A stretch of DNA of 64,000 nucleotides from Siphonodentalium dalli (lineage: Eukaryota > Mollusca > Scaphopoda > Gadilida > Siphonodentaliidae), in contig CP136062.1 of the NCBI GenBank assembly GCA_032622095.1, forward strand, positions 19,347,739 to 19,411,738, written 5' to 3'. Under the pieces are notes generated by a model. It searched no databases and was not told the DNA's origin. It saw only the letters and a list, made by a program, of their open reading frames with translations. This document shows, in pieces, positions 48,105 to 60,440 of the stretch; position 1 is the stretch's first letter, and every line of letters begins with the position of its first letter. A program made the position numbers and the translations under genes.

Positions 48105-49292
48105 GGGTCAATCCACACCGGGTGCGGTTGCGCGATTTTTACAGCCGTTTTCTGTCTTCCGCAGCGGTTCAAAGCGGTTTTTATATTCACACCGAAAGCG
48201 ACTGGATCGCTTCGTCGCGCGCGATGGTTTGGGTAGATAATTGTTTTGAGTGCATCATTTACAGGCAGGTCACAAATACAATGTATATATGGACATTTTA
48301 ATCAGAATTTGCTAAACATATACAGGTAAGAGTTTTTCAAACTCATTTAATTGTCAAATATAGTATGTCAAGTGGAATGGTGCACGGGCTTCCTAAATTC
48401 TCACAGAAATTGCGTTTAATTGAATTCCAGTATGTGAGTTACTTTATGGGGGGGGGGGGCAAATTGTGGGCAAAGTGACTTCACAAAGTTGGAATGGATG
48501 GGACCGCAAATTAACAAGACGATCATGTTATTTAATCGATTTTTTTACCCTGTGCCAATGCATTCTCTTATATATGCGAGTCGACCACAGGTCGCCTCGC
48601 ATATATAAGAGAATGCATTGGCCTAACAATTTTTTATCATTTTTTTTAATAAATGTTTCTTACAATTTTTAAGACATAAAAAACATCTATTACCCTGCAG
48701 GGAACCCCACACATATATAGAAGCATATAGAAGAGTGTCTTCTGCTCACGTTTGTCTGGGGCTCTGTATGGGTGAAATTATAAAATTGTTAAAGAATACA
48801 AGAAAAAATTATTAAAATTGTAAAAAGGCCAATGCATTCTCTTATATATGCGAGGCGACCTATGGTCGACTCGCATATATAAGAGAATGCATTGGCACAG
48901 GGTAAACAAATCCCGACTTACGACTGGATTTGATATGGCGGGTCACATATTTTATCGAGCTCTTGCCAGGCATTTTCTCATGTCATTTATCCTTACCAGA
49001 ATGTCGCTAAAGTCATCCACCACCTTTTTATCGCGACGACGAATGAATGTGTCGCATTCAAAGAGGAGGAATACGTACGTATAAATATCCAATTTGACAG
49101 CGACTCAATTATCTCGCAGGTTTGCCACAAAGCGTTAAATCGACGAAGCACAGAATCACTGCTGTGATCGCATCGTGGTCAGCGATTCAATCGCTTGCGG
49201 TTGTGAATATAAAAAGTCGCGCGCTTTGAACTGCTATGGACGACATAAAACGGCCGTTATAATCGCGCGCTCGCGTCCGGTGTGGATTGACC
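48105..49292. mobile_element. DNA transposon relic with ~120-bp inverted ends and TTAA flanks
   Basis: The left end GGGTCAATCCACACCGG and the right end CCGGTGTGGATTGACC are flanked by TTAA (48101-48104, 49293-49296). Similarity of the arms continues inward (gcgcgattt...ccgttttntgtc, ttcaaagcg, ttatattcaca). TTAA duplication suggests piggyBac or Kolobok relatives. No transposase. A second element (48549-48940) is nested inside. It ends 40 bp from the receptor exon 2 donor. Confidence 0.75.
48549..48940. mobile_element. Twin-palindrome element, right end of the gtgacccgccatatc family
   Basis: A pair of ccaatgcattctc palindromes (48556-48622 and 48831-48897) surrounds a middle containing ccctgcagggaaccccacac. 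On the right it continues into aaatcccgacttacgactgg and gatatggcgggtcaca. The matching left end is missing, unlike the copy at 59229-59688. Its middle is in opposite orientation to that copy. Confidence 0.8.
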
Positions 49293-49332
49293 TTAAATCG
49301 TTACCATTCAGCCGCTTCCTTAGTGTACTCAC

Positions 49333-49537
49333 CCACATGTTGTAATATTGCGGACGTAGCTGCCTAGAAAACTCACGATGTTGGCATTATACAACCGAAT
49401 CAGTTTGCCACCCACATTTGCACACTGAGTAATTTGTTCTGTGTTACCATCCATCTGTGGTATGGACCCGAGAGCGAGGTAATAACACATGTTGGAATAG
49501 TGTTGGTGCTGTATCCACCCATCAGCGCACACTGATT
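49333..49537 (-). CDS. Receptor exon 2: N-terminal half of a C-type lectin domain
   Basis: The exon is bounded by an acceptor (ttctttcag, AG at 49539-49538) and a donor (GG|GTGAGT, GT at 49332-49331). It starts in phase 1, matching the signal-peptide exon, and ends in phase 2. The 68 residues read as the first half of a long-form CTLD: an N-terminal CADGWI, then MCYYLA, a central cysteine in QCANVGGKLIRL (the C..xGG.L region of the first helix), and FLGSYV leading into the core. In this family the fold binds sugars or proteins outside the cell. The second half is on the exon at 30.8-31.1 kb, joined across an 18-kb intron. NIT in YVRNITTC is a potential N-glycosylation site. The CTLD assignment rests on motif order; the ligand is unknown. 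Confidence 0.85.
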
Positions 49538-49955
49538 CTGAAAGAATATTTAGCTTCTACTGAGAAAAAAATAAACTTAGGGATAGTAACAAACATATAT
49601 ATGGAGTCTGACCCACATCGTTCAGCGATGACTAAATATGGCCTTAATCATAGTGACTAAGTTATACACGAAGAATAATTATAATTGCAACGCTGCCTTA
49701 AAAGGGATACTGTACTCAATTGATGTTGTTGGTTTCCATCGTCTCTGAGTCGTAGAATAAGGTAACCAGATTTCCATTATTTGAAATTCTGTTGAGTACG
49801 AAGTAATGTTGTGGATGGCAGATCAGCCGGAATGCGAAAATACCAATTGTTGTTGTCGAGTAATATTTGTACAGTTTTCAAGAAAATGTATCAAATAAAT
49901 GTTATACTATATGTATACTGGTCACATATAGTCATTTAAGTTATTGTATAGTCAC

Positions 49956-52211
49956 CAGGGGCCTATACTATAGAATACAATTTTTGTAATATCAGCGTTA
50001 ATTTGTGATTTACTAATTTTGTAATACATATTTTGTGTTCTATAGTATTTGACTGTATTTCTATCAGTGTATTTCTTTCATTGTAGATTGAAACTAAACA
50101 TATGCCCAAAACTCTTTATATGCCAAATATATTGACATGTAATGACTTATATGATCTTTTTTGGCGAACCATCTATATACCGGGATTCACTTGACCGGAA
50201 AATCTTTGCATTTGGTGGAGAAAAAGGGGGCCTGAAATTTTCATCTTTGCATGTTTCCATAGTACTCGAACGCTACAGCTTTGTAATATGTAAAAAATCG
50301 CAATACGGAAAGATAAAGTACTGACTAAGCGGGTTCTATAGTACAGCAATAATACCATTTTTGTAAAAAATCATTATTAGATTACAACTGCATAGGCTAC
50401 ATTATTGATTTTTCACGTCGTGTTCACGACGAATATCCGTGCGGATAATGGTGAGTGCGATTAGCTGGGTACATATGTTCTTTGTAATGCGGTCACCGAA
50501 TCTCAATTGTTAACCCATTGAGATGGTTTACGCTCAATGGAGTTGAAAGGAGATAGCCATGTCAGCGGCCTAGATTTTAATTATGAATGGAATTAAAGAG
50601 TTACAGTAAATTGTCGGGCTTGGACTCTTTGTGTGAAGGTACACGGATAGGGTGAATCGGGGGTGGTGGCATTTCGTGTTGAAACAGTCACTAATAATTT
50701 CAGGCTAAGTTGCGTTAAGAATCAGTAGACCCCAAATATTTACCATGACATTATGCAACCTATTTGAACCGCATGGCATTTGTGGGCTCAAGAAGTTTGC
50801 GTTCACCTTGTGGTCTAAACAATTTAATTTGGCCAATAGTGCCGCACATAATATTCCATGAGTGAATTCTTAGAAAAAATCGGGATCCCCTGATCCTTAA
50901 AGGCCCACTTAATTTGCTAATCACCAGATTACATTATACACAACATATTCCATAGTATATACCATTTGAAAGAGGAAGCTCCAACACATTGTATTATTAA
51001 CAGATCAGGTCAAATAAACTGGGAACATATTGTTTCTGTTGAGGTACCAAGGTGTGTCCTGTATTTAATTTTGATCCGGACTGTACTATAAAGTCTATTA
51101 TACTCAATGGAAGGGGAATAACTCTATCTCTTAGTTTGAATTCTGATGATTCTGGGTTGACAATGGGGGGGGGGTGTTGGAATGAATCTCTATCACTTGG
51201 TGGACAGTCCTAGGCCACAGCTGCTTCTTATCCTGGTGGAATTTATATTTTTTTGGTTCCTCTTCCAAATGGTATATAATATGGAATAATGTTATCTGGA
51301 TATTCGAAAATTAAGTGGGTCTTTAACTTACCAATGTAGTAGTGCGTGTTGGTTATAAACCAAATGTCATTATTATGTTTACATAAATTCAGCCGCTTAG
51401 TTGGGTATACATTAAGTATAGGTATAGTTTAAGTAGATGGTGCTATATATAGGCCTATGTTTTAAAATCGAGGTTGGATTTCCCCGGAGACCCTGGACAA
51501 GGAAGTGTTAGTCCACATTGGAATTTCCAAATGAATACCCATCCTTGACACAGGTCGAAAATACCAAATCCGAGAACAGCCATCGCACCCCATCACCGGT
51601 TGAAGTTTTCCAGCTGCATGGTACCTCAAACTTGTCAACTATTAAGGTCTAGATGTTCCAACTAATATTTCAGCCGCTGTCCATGCCCAAACCTTGCTAG
51701 ACAAATCAGGTTCCACCCGTGGTAATATTGCTATATAAAGTTGATGTGGCCATTTGAAGGGCAACCGATATGTGTGTTTGCCGACCATTTTCGACAAACC
51801 GCTAAGAAACATGTAACATAAAACATCTGAAAATGGTAAGTATATATTCCACATGATACCGAAGGTATTACATTTCACCGTGTGCAATTGTGGTCAAAAT
51901 AACCCAAGTGTCGGAAATTAGTCACACATAATGTACCTTTATTCATCAACTAAATCACTCACCAACTGACACAAATAGGCATTGCCATATCATTCGCATA
52001 TATCATTAGAGTAATTTCCCTTCACAAAATCACAAATGTTCAGATGTGCGTTTAACGAACGGTGGTCGATAGTACTCGATTTGCCGTCTTTTTGTGATTT
52101 ACAAGAAATCGCGTTCGCTGTTAAATTACAGTGGTCTATAGTACTCGACACCTGTGCGGCTCAAATAAGCCTGCTATTACAAAAATTGTATTCTATAGTA
52201 TAGGCCCCTGG
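49956..52211. mobile_element. 2.26-kb element with ~37-bp inverted ends
   Basis: The left end CCAGGGGCCTATACTATAGA... and the right end ...TCTATAGTATAGGCCCCTGG match over about 37 bp (continuing atacaatttttgtaata). Subterminal words (tctatagtactcgac, tgtgatttac) recur at both sides. I see no clear target duplication and no transposase. A smaller MITE is nested at 50897-51328. Confidence 0.75.
50897..51328. mobile_element. Nested MITE, ~430 bp
   Basis: The inverted ends ttaaaggcccacttaattt / aaattaagtgggtctttaa continue inward for ~80 bp with divergence (atattccatagtatatacca, tttgnaagaggaa). The outer TTAA may be the target duplication. Confidence 0.72.
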
Positions 52212-53020
52212 AGAGTGAGTGGCTTAATTTACGCCTCGCGTCAATATAATTGTTTACACGACCATGTGTGCCACGCGTTACCCAATCCACTATCGTGAAT
52301 TAATTTGATTATGTCCTGTACACCGAAATTCGTAATTTATTTTATGGCTCCAGCCATAAATTAACTTATATTAAACTTTTATTTTAAGATAACCTATTAA
52401 CCTGATCGTTTACATAATACATTATCGACTCAAACTACTTATTTTTCTATATAATATCGATGTTTGATCGTTGTTATTACCGGGAATTTATTGAAAGTGG
52501 CGTACACTACCCCTTAATTTATGTTTAATAACGAACCAAAGTCGGACGATTTGGGTCGTACATGTATCTACATGTAGACTATATCAGATTGTGTGACGTC
52601 ACCAAGTATTATCTAATACGACACTGCTGTTTTGAATTTTAGCGAGCACTTTTGTCGCACAGTAGATTGGTGGGCTTAACTCATTAATGTCGTAATCGGA
52701 AATAATTGTGTGTGTCTTTCAATTGCCGGAATTCTAAAATGAGGGGAATTATCCACAGTTAAGTTCATTCGTAGCAGCGGTTTACATTTTATTGAGAACG
52801 TATGACATTAGCGATAGCACTGTCAAATATTTGCATTGGAGTGACCTAAAATATAAATCGCGCATTCGATGGGAATATCTCAATCACTCTGGCAGGGCGG
52901 GAGACAATACTGGAATCGAAATTGAAATTCGTGATTCATTTCAGTAAGATACTCCCCTCTAAACAAAAACTGACAGTCCTGACCTTTGAATGCTTTCAGT
53001 TTGATGTTGGTAGTTTATAT
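52212..53020. other. No gene seen
   Basis: A/T-rich intron 1 sequence with no recognisable coding or repeat structure. Confidence 0.4.
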
Positions 53021-53025
53021 TATAT

Positions 53026-53166
53026 AGATAATGAATGGCTTGGAGTTGACTATGCCAAAATAGTGGTCCTCGATGAGGAATAGTCCACGAGCCGCAGGCG
53101 AGGGGACTATTCCTCCTCGAGGACCACTATTTTGGCATAGTCAACGACAAGACATTCATTATTTAT
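53026..53166. mobile_element. Palindromic MITE of about 140 bp
   Basis: The arms are gttgactatgccaaaatagt...gaggaatagtcc and its near-perfect complement. Weaker symmetry extends to ataatgaatg / cattcattat. The loop is about acgagccgcaggcgag. Confidence 0.82.
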
Positions 53167-53711
53167 TATATTATATCGAACATTTGTGCCAATTCTCACA
53201 CAATTTCTGAGTCTGATTTTGTCACATTTTTATTTACCTTGAATTTTGGAAATCGGTCTCAGATTTTACAATTTACGGCAATATTTTGACGATGGCAGGG
53301 GAGCACATCTATGTTATTAGTTACATCTAACAGCATTTCTTCATGATTCATTTCTATAAATACGTCATTAGCAAAGACATTTTGGCGAAATTTTAGAAGT
53401 CAACTTGTTTAACTTCGATTAACCGGAAAAGGAAATTATAAATAACGTCCACTGGCATTGCAAAATTAGGACTAGCCGCTTGCCAACTAAACGGACAAAC
53501 TATGAAATACATTGGCTTGATATCATCGGACATTTGTAAGATCATTGGAATTCATCAATAAATCTAATGATATACCGATATTGCAACAAATATCACCCAA
53601 GGTATAGTTTAAGATTGGCCGTATCTTCAGGCAGCAGCCCGATTTCGCGAAATGAGTTTGTTACTATAAATATAAAAAGAATAGTAGGCATGTAGGAATC
53701 CTACTGGGGTA

Positions 53712-53840
53712 CTATCGTAAAATAGTATAGCAGTGTGCAGCCAATCAGAATGCGAGAAAGTCACGTGAGGTATAATATCGTAAAATAGTATAGCAGTGTG
53801 CAGCCAATCAGAATGCGAGAAAGTCACGTGAGATATAATA
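53712..53840. repeat. 63-bp duplication
   Basis: Two nearly identical copies of tatcgtaaaatagtatagca...gaaagtcacgtgag lie side by side. From 53170 to 53710, and from 53840 to 54340, nothing else is recognised. Confidence 0.9.
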
Positions 53841-54344
53841 TTCTATAATAATTTGTACAAAGGGAAGGACTTTTAAAAGATTTTTATTTAGGTTTTAAGT
53901 CTGAGTCGGTGAGCTCGTTTGCATTGTGAATCTCTTATTTCTCAATATCAATATCAAATGCGTTTATTTCTCATCACCATTTTTTAACGGTATTTCAAGA
54001 AAAGTACAAAATGATTTATACACTGGCTGCCCTTCCCAATAATAACAAAAAAACAAACAAAATAACAATAGATATGAAATGGCAACATTATGAATGTGAT
54101 ACAAAAAGAGCGAATATATGGTTCGTGCCACCTGCCAGGGGTGAGGTTTGGACTACCAGTGTATATACAATAAATGTATGCATACGCCAAACGGGCACGC
54201 ACCGCTACAAGTTCATCGATTTCAGACGTGTAATAACGTATTGTTAAACAATTATATGGACACATTACTTTATTAACTGTTTGTTGCTCCTATTCGACCT
54301 GGTTTGAATCGGTGGGAGTTGACACATCTGAAAAGGGATATTGT

Positions 54345-54395
54345 ATTGGGGGGGGGTATGTTTACGGTGGGAGGGGGGGGGGGGGGGGGTGGAGA
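54345..54395 (+). other. G-run cluster, possible G-quadruplex
   Basis: Runs of 9, 3 and 17 G within about 50 bases on the plus strand. It could fold as a G-quadruplex or be a sequencing-length artefact. Confidence 0.5.
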
Positions 54396-54440
54396 GGAAT
54401 TCATTTATGGTTCATTTCGTATATATTCATTGTGTTTATA

Positions 54441-56420
54441 TTATTTATTATAGTACAGCTTGTTTATTTGAGTTATCAGTTTGCAAATTCCACGCATTAC
54501 CTTCGCTTTTGGGTTGTTAAATAGTTGCGCTAATTTCCAGTTACTCGGGTGTGTGTAGTAATATTTTGCTATATAGTTTCGCCTTAAATCGTTCAAGGCA
54601 TCGCATTCAAGAAGTGTATGTAGTTCATTACCTGGCGCGTCTTTGTCGCACAATTTGCAGTTTTTTTCATCATCGGGTAAGTTCATCCAGTCTCCTGTTT
54701 CTATTGGTAAGCGATGATTTCGAGTACGGAATTTAAAAATTAAAATAGAATCGTTTGTATGCAATTTCGAAAAATATACCTCTTCTCTGTAGATTGTTTT
54801 GATATATCGATACGTAATATACTTGTCAGAAGAATACAATGTTTGCCACCAACTTTGAATATAAAGATCTTGAAGTTGCTGTTTTGTAGCCTCGCGGAAT
54901 AGTTTCAGGGGATTGGGAGCGTGTGTAGCCCATGTGCCACTGAGCCCAAGTTCATTTAATAAAGAGTAAATATAATTGATCCATTTGGATTTGTTATTAA
55001 CATATCTGTCCCTTTGGTTGTATCTACTACACAGTGTCCAGTATAGAATATACGCGATCTTGTTTCTACTTCCGCTCACTAAGTGACCCCAATAATTCAA
55101 CATCTGATGTTTGATTTTCATCGTGACTGGGAATATCCCAAGTTCACCGTATATCATAGCATTTGGCGTGGACCGTTTTGCTTTGAGTATATATTTAAGG
55201 AACCATAATTCCAATCGCTGTATAATATTGTTGTTCCCAAAACCCCAAACTTCTGCTCCATAAGTCAATATCGGGACAATCGATATTTGATAGAGTTCGA
55301 GAACGCATTTTAAAGGGAGATTCATGGTTCGCATCTTTGATATAAGGCTGAACATTGCGCGCTTTGCTTGTTTACATCGTATTTTATTTTCTTCGACGAA
55401 AGAGCCGTTACTACTAAATGTCGTTCCAAGGTACTTATACGTTTTCGTTACTTCAATCTGCTCACTATTCAGCATAAAATGCCCATCTTTTTTCCTTTTG
55501 TTTCCAAATATAACTACATTACTTTTTGCATTATTGATTTCCAATTTCCAGATACGGCAATATTCGGCATAATCATTTAACATGCATTGTAGCCCTTCCG
55601 CAGAATACGATAAAAGAACGGTATCGTCAGCATACAGGAGGCAGAACAATTTCAAGTAATGAAGGCTCGAACCACAAGGCACGTCTGTTAGAACTATACT
55701 GCAATTTTCGTTTTTGCGTAAATACATTTCTAAGTCGTTTGTGTATATGGAAAAAAGGAGAGGGGAAAAATTTTTACCCTGTCGGACGCCCGTTTCGCAT
55801 GGAAATAATGCTGATATAACACCATTATGTGCAACACAAGACTTTATGTTCTTATACATATTTATTATCACGTTTAGAATCCTACCTTCTATTCCAATAT
55901 GAAAGAGTTTTCTCCACAGTCCTACACGCCAGACCCGATCGAAAGCCTTCGATAAATCGATGAAAGCACAATATAAGCTACGCTTGCGGGCTTTAACAAG
56001 GTCAATAAGACTATTTAATGAGACTATATGATCCAGTGTCGAATAATTTTTTCTAAATCCAGCTTGATTTTCTTCTAATAGTTTGTTGGTTTCTAGGAAG
56101 CTTTGGATACGTTCGCTCAAAATAGATGTGAACACCTTTGATATACAACTTACTAGAGTGATTGGTCGATAGGTATTTGGCTTTTTCGGGTCATTTGATT
56201 TAAGTGTCGGCTGAATAATACCAATTCCCCAGTCGTCTGGTACAATACCGCTTTTTAGAATCAGGTTAAAATATGTCTGAAGATGAGTCCTTAGTTTTCC
56301 AGAAGCCATTTTAATGTATTCATTTTTAATTTCATCTATTCCACTGGCCTTACCGAATTTCAAGCTGCGTAGCGCGTTATCGATCTCTTGGAGTTCAATG
56401 TCACGGTCCAGATGAGACAT
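54441..56420 (-). pseudogene. LINE ORF2: reverse transcriptase and C-terminal region, 659 codons open
   Basis: The uninterrupted frame carries the RT: NTYRPITLVSCISKVFTSIL, NQAGFRKNYST, motif A CAFIDLSKAFDRVW, motif B GVRQGKNFSPLLFSIYTND and motif C LLYADDTVLL with the catalytic Asp pair intact. After RT come YKYLGTTFSSNG, VPILTYGAEVWGF, then FKFRTRNHRLPIETGDW and a zinc-knuckle-like CKLCDKD...ELHTLLEC. The enzyme copies element RNA at the nicked target. The annotated ATG is internal; the frame continues upstream (FNKVDHSYDEYLPCTWY) to a one-base shift near 56.47 kb, so the copy as a whole is broken although this part could still fold. Confidence 0.93.
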
Positions 56421-56458
56421 ATACCATGTGCACGGGAGATATTCATCATAACTGTGAT

Positions 56459-57223
56459 CTACTTTGTTGAATTTGTTTCTGCAAAATGATTATAAAATTG
56501 GTTAATTGTGGGCGATTCCACAGGTTGAGTATTTGCGCGCTTCTTTCCAACTAACTTCCAGTAGTCGCGAGCGTTCGTGCGTTTCAAATTTAAAATATTG
56601 TCCTGCAATGTCATAATATAGTTTGCTCTGCACCTTTTTATTTTATTTTTATATGCATTTCGTATGTTGGTCAGATCTATTCTGTTCGCTTCTGTGCGGC
56701 TACGCTGATAACGTTTCAGTGTGGTGCGATATTGTTTTCTGATATTATTACAATCTTTCGAGAACCACGGTGTCGTATTCGATTTGTTTTTCGGTTTGAT
56801 TTGTTTCCTTGGCCGGGTACCCAACGCGGAAATTGCGGCATTTCGATAAATTTGTTTCAGGTTGCAATTGGCATCTGTTATATCGTTCTCAGTTATAGTA
56901 GCCTTGACTTTAAGTGTCTCAATGTGTTCGGCAAACTGAGTTACGCGCGATTCATCTATGTTTTGTACAAAGTGTATTTCCTTGTCACTGCTCCAGCTAT
57001 TGATGGGAAATACACGATTTGTAGACATGCTATGAGATACGTTGGGAACATTTATATTGTTCTCTAGATTTATATGATGATAGTTTTTTGGCCCATCTCC
57101 CATTAAGAGTTCAAAATACAGAGCACAGTGGACATCACTGGTTAGCGTATTTTGGTCTCTCACTTGAAAATTTACAATATGTGTCATCATCGTGTAATTA
57201 AATAGCAGATAATCAACTAGCAT
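56459..57223 (-). pseudogene. LINE ORF2: end of endonuclease and linker
   Basis: The frame contains LTSDVHCALYFEL, resembling the SDHxxL/I end motif of AP-type endonucleases but with an extra residue between Asp and His. It also contains NTTPWFSKDCNNIRKQYR, the W(F/W)...C...R.. pattern that leads into RT in these proteins. It ends at TAG near 56459, where the next frame takes over. Confidence 0.75.
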
Positions 57224-57497
57224 TCTTGCATGTCAGACGACCAATCCCTTTGTCGAAGCCTAATCTGCCATTAGCAATCAAAATCTCGGCTTGTCTACAT
57301 AGATCAATTAATTTATAGCCAAAATTGTTCGTTCGTCTATCTAGAGATGCACGCGGTGGTATATCTGAAACATCCAAAACAGAGTCATCATTTATGTCTC
57401 CCGGAGAGAAGTCACGAAACTTGGCAGTTCGTGCGTTGAAATCCCCGAGAAGTAAGATGTTACAACCATGTCCCTTTATTATTGCAATAGAGCCCAT
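57213..57497 (-). pseudogene. LINE ORF2: endonuclease middle
   Basis: This contains ILLLGDFNARTAKF, the GDFN catalytic motif of AP-type endonucleases, and TNNFGYKLIDLC, typical of the segment that follows. It overlaps the next frame by a few bases, consistent with a frameshift. Confidence 0.78.
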
Positions 57498-57647
57498 AAT
57501 TTCATCGAAGCAGTTTTTTTACGCGTATTTTGATCCCTCTGGTGGTATGTATATATACATTTCCGACAAAGGTTGGGCCACATGGGGTTTTAATTTTAAA
57601 CCAGATAATAAAATCATTTCGGAGCTTCAATACTTCAACATAATTTG

Positions 57648-57872
57648 TCATATTTTCTCGCACGAGCACACATAGACCCCAGACCTATATCTTGACACAG
57701 TTTGTCTATTTTGAAATATTAGAACTTTGAAACCTGTAATATCAATTGTGTCTAGATTGTCGGTTTTGGTTTCTTGAAGACAAATAATATCGTAATTGGA
57801 CATAACGTTTACGAATTCCGGGTCGTCAAGACGACTCAAAATACCACCGACATTTAGTGAACAGATTTTCAT
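57648..57872 (-). pseudogene. LINE ORF2: endonuclease N-terminus
   Basis: It starts MKICSLNVGGI (the S.N..G start motif) and continues YDIICLQETKT (the Q-E-T catalytic motif), then DITGFKVLIFQNR. The frame is lost before the GDFN segment. Confidence 0.8.
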
Positions 57873-57902
57873 ATTTGAGGAAGGCCTCTCGTCCCCACAC
57901 CC

Positions 57903-58410
57903 CTAGCAGGTGGTGACTGAACTAACTGGTTCGACATTTTCATCTGCAAAAACAGATGCCCGTGTCATACACGGTATACCATTTAGGGTTTCTAATCCAC
58001 TCTGTGCAGTAACAGTAACTATCTGACTACTAATAGAATAACCCATAGGCCCAGTGGAACACGCACCGCCCGCACATGGTACACTGGGACAAGATGATAC
58101 AGGTAGTGGCGTTGCACACCGCGTTCCATAGTTATGCATACCACCACCGAAGCGATAGATGGGGTAGGCACCACCGGGGCCTCCGAACCTACATCTATCG
58201 CGGCAGGCACAAGTGGTGACGCCCCACCCATCATTTGTGTTGGACTGGTAATTTTGTTAATAGACCGTCCACCGCATGGGTTATCTCACGAACAATTATT
58301 TTAAGTGGCCTGGCGACTCGGTCCAAGATAGCGGATTCTCTACACTCCGACTTAATTGGAACTAGAACTCAGTGCGTTCAGCACGTCGGCAATGATTGGG
58401 CTATCAGTGC
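57903..58410 (-). pseudogene. Possible LINE ORF1 remnant
   Basis: Short minus-strand frames lie just upstream of ORF2, in the ORF1 position. One reads ILDRVARPLKIIVREI (near 58330-58270), helical in character; another ends TTC then a stop 30 bases before the ORF2 start. No zinc knuckle or RRM motif is seen, so the call rests on position. Confidence 0.3.
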
Positions 58411-58419
58411 GCACATATT

Positions 58420-59220
58420 ACAGTGTCTGTATGAACACGCCAAATACACGATAATTTCAGAGATTACATGCATGTGTGTATCCAACCTTAGACTTTTGTG
58501 TTGATAAAATAATCGGAGAACCAAATCACACCGTTTTGCATTATAGTTATTTGGGTCTAGAGGGTATTTGTGATGGTTAGAGCACAATAATTGTTCTTTA
58601 ACATAATCAATTGAGTCGAAGGCGAGATTTGTTCTGGTAAAGAACTATTCGCGTGTTCCGACCGACTTAGAGCACAATTAATCCCACATAATGCAAACAA
58701 CTGGAAATGTGCCGTTGAGCGTATTTTGACCACGACGCATAATCCGTGCGCTGGCCGCGATTGGACACAATAGCGGGTTAGCCACGCCCATCAACGTAAT
58801 TAACATGATCTGATACACGTTGAATGTGAATAGATATGTCCGAAACAACACGGACTGGTCCCACTTTGAAGCGCCCGTACGATTTGTCTGTTATGAGTCA
58901 CGTGTACCTAACAATATGATAACACTGAACTATTCCTTCGCCAGCCTTGGGAATTGGTGTGCTTTACCAAAAATCAGGTAACCATTGCAACGATGGGATT
59001 GTGCTCTAACTAAACTTAAGATACGAAATAACACAAATTGTTTCGATATTTTTATATCTGTTCGGTTAGTATTTATATTAATAGCGCAGAAGTCCACGAA
59101 ATGTGGGTAAAATGTCGCCGGTAGCAAATTATTCCGATTCTATCCGTATTTTAAAATAAGGACGTTTCATGTTGGGTTAGTTTTTTAGACAGTTCACAGA
59201 TAACCATGCAGGTATACTAA
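58420..59220. other. No gene seen
   Basis: Intron 1 sequence with no supported coding or repeat structure. Confidence 0.4.
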
Positions 59221-59228
59221 AATTGTGA

Positions 59229-59688
59229 CCCGCCATATCAAATCCAGTCGGAAGTCGGGATTTTTTTTTACCCTGTGACAATGCATTCTCTTATATATGC
59301 GAGTCGACCATAGGTCGCCTCGCATATATAAGAGAATGCATTGGACTAACAATTTTTTACACTTTTAATAATTTTTTCTTGTATTCTTTAACAATTTTAT
59401 AATTTCACCCATACAGAGCCCCAGACAAACATGAGCAGACGACACTCTTCTATATGCTTCTATATATGTGTGGGGCTCCCTGCAGGGTAATGGATGTTTT
59501 TTATTTTATGTCCTAAAAATTGTCAGAAACATTTATTTAAAAAAAATTATAAAAAATTGTTAGGCCAATGCATTCTCTTATATATGCGAGGCGACCTATG
59601 GTCGACTCGCATATATAAGAGAATGCATTGGCACAAGGTAAAAAAAAATCCCGACTTCCGACTGGATTTTATATGGCGGGTCACAATT
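59229..59688. mobile_element. Twin-palindrome element with gtgacccgccatatc terminal repeats
   Basis: Inverted ends of about 40 bp (gtgacccgccatatcaaatc ... and its complement) are flanked by aatt on both sides. Directly inside each end sits a ccaatgcattctc palindrome of about 67 bp. The middle contains ccctgcaggg and ccccagacaaac. These ends differ from the CCCTTTACCC ends of the 392-bp elements that carry the same palindromes. Confidence 0.85.
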
Positions 59689-59821
59689 GTGTTAGTTGCC
59701 CAGTAGAACATTTCCATTGACATTTTACGAGTTTAACAAAGGAATATACATATTATTTGGCTAAAAGACACATAAACTGAATTAACGACCATAAATTACT
59801 ATTTCCTTGACTTAAAGGCAC

Positions 59822-60170
59822 ATGTACGTGCGTGCGTGAAACTGATAAGTTAGTATGCAGGTGCTATGCCAACAGGGGAATGTATCATTCTACTAACATC
59901 ATCGAAAATCTCAAGCAAATCGACCGTACCACTCCATAGAAAACGTTGTCTGAACTACACTAAATTGTAAATATTTGCTACTCTAATCGGGACGCTTCTG
60001 TCGGCGATAAACTAACGAAAACGATTTCGCAATCGGCAGTCACTGTAGTTAATTAATATATAAGAATGACGGTGTATGTTATAAATTTAGATATAATATT
60101 TGTACAAATAAATACTTTGAACAAGATTATCTCCATTTCTATTTGATCACCGTTCCGATCACATCACTTT
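59822..60170. repeat. Dispersed repeat (second single arm of the 19.4-kb hairpin family)
   Basis: It matches 20815-21150 closely, from gtgaaactgataagttagta through gggacgcttct to gatcaccgttccg. Confidence 0.8.
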
Positions 60171-60440
60171 AAAGATACATAAGTCGAATTAACGCTCTTA
60201 ACATTTACACTAAATACTATTTCTTTGGCTTAAAGACACGTAACCCGAATTAACGCTCCTAAATTGTTATTTATTTGGCTTAAAGATACATAACCCAAAT
60301 TAACGCTCGTAAATTATCGTATTTCTTTGGCGTTGTGGGTATAAACATATTTCATTCGAGTGGAGCAACCCACCCAATGAAGTTCAGAGTTATCAGATAT
60401 CGATTTTTGAAATCGTTTATTTTTTACCACCTGGAATATT
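60170..60440. repeat. ~60-bp tandem repeat grading into a MITE fragment
   Basis: The phrase ttggcttaaagayacataac..gaattaacgctc recurs three times (about 60180-60330). It is followed by a right-hand fragment of the ttaaaggtactcaatcc MITE family (gttcagagttatcagatatc). Confidence 0.7.

Larger units (their letters stand above)
54441..57872 (-). mobile_element. Second non-LTR retrotransposon (LINE), minus strand
   Basis: Endonuclease and reverse-transcriptase regions of an ORF2 follow in order over 3.4 kb in receptor intron 1. Few frame breaks (near 56.47, 57.22 and 57.5-57.65 kb) and a long unbroken RT suggest this is younger than the LINE at 14.4-18.0 kb. A possible ORF1 remnant lies upstream. 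Confidence 0.88.
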
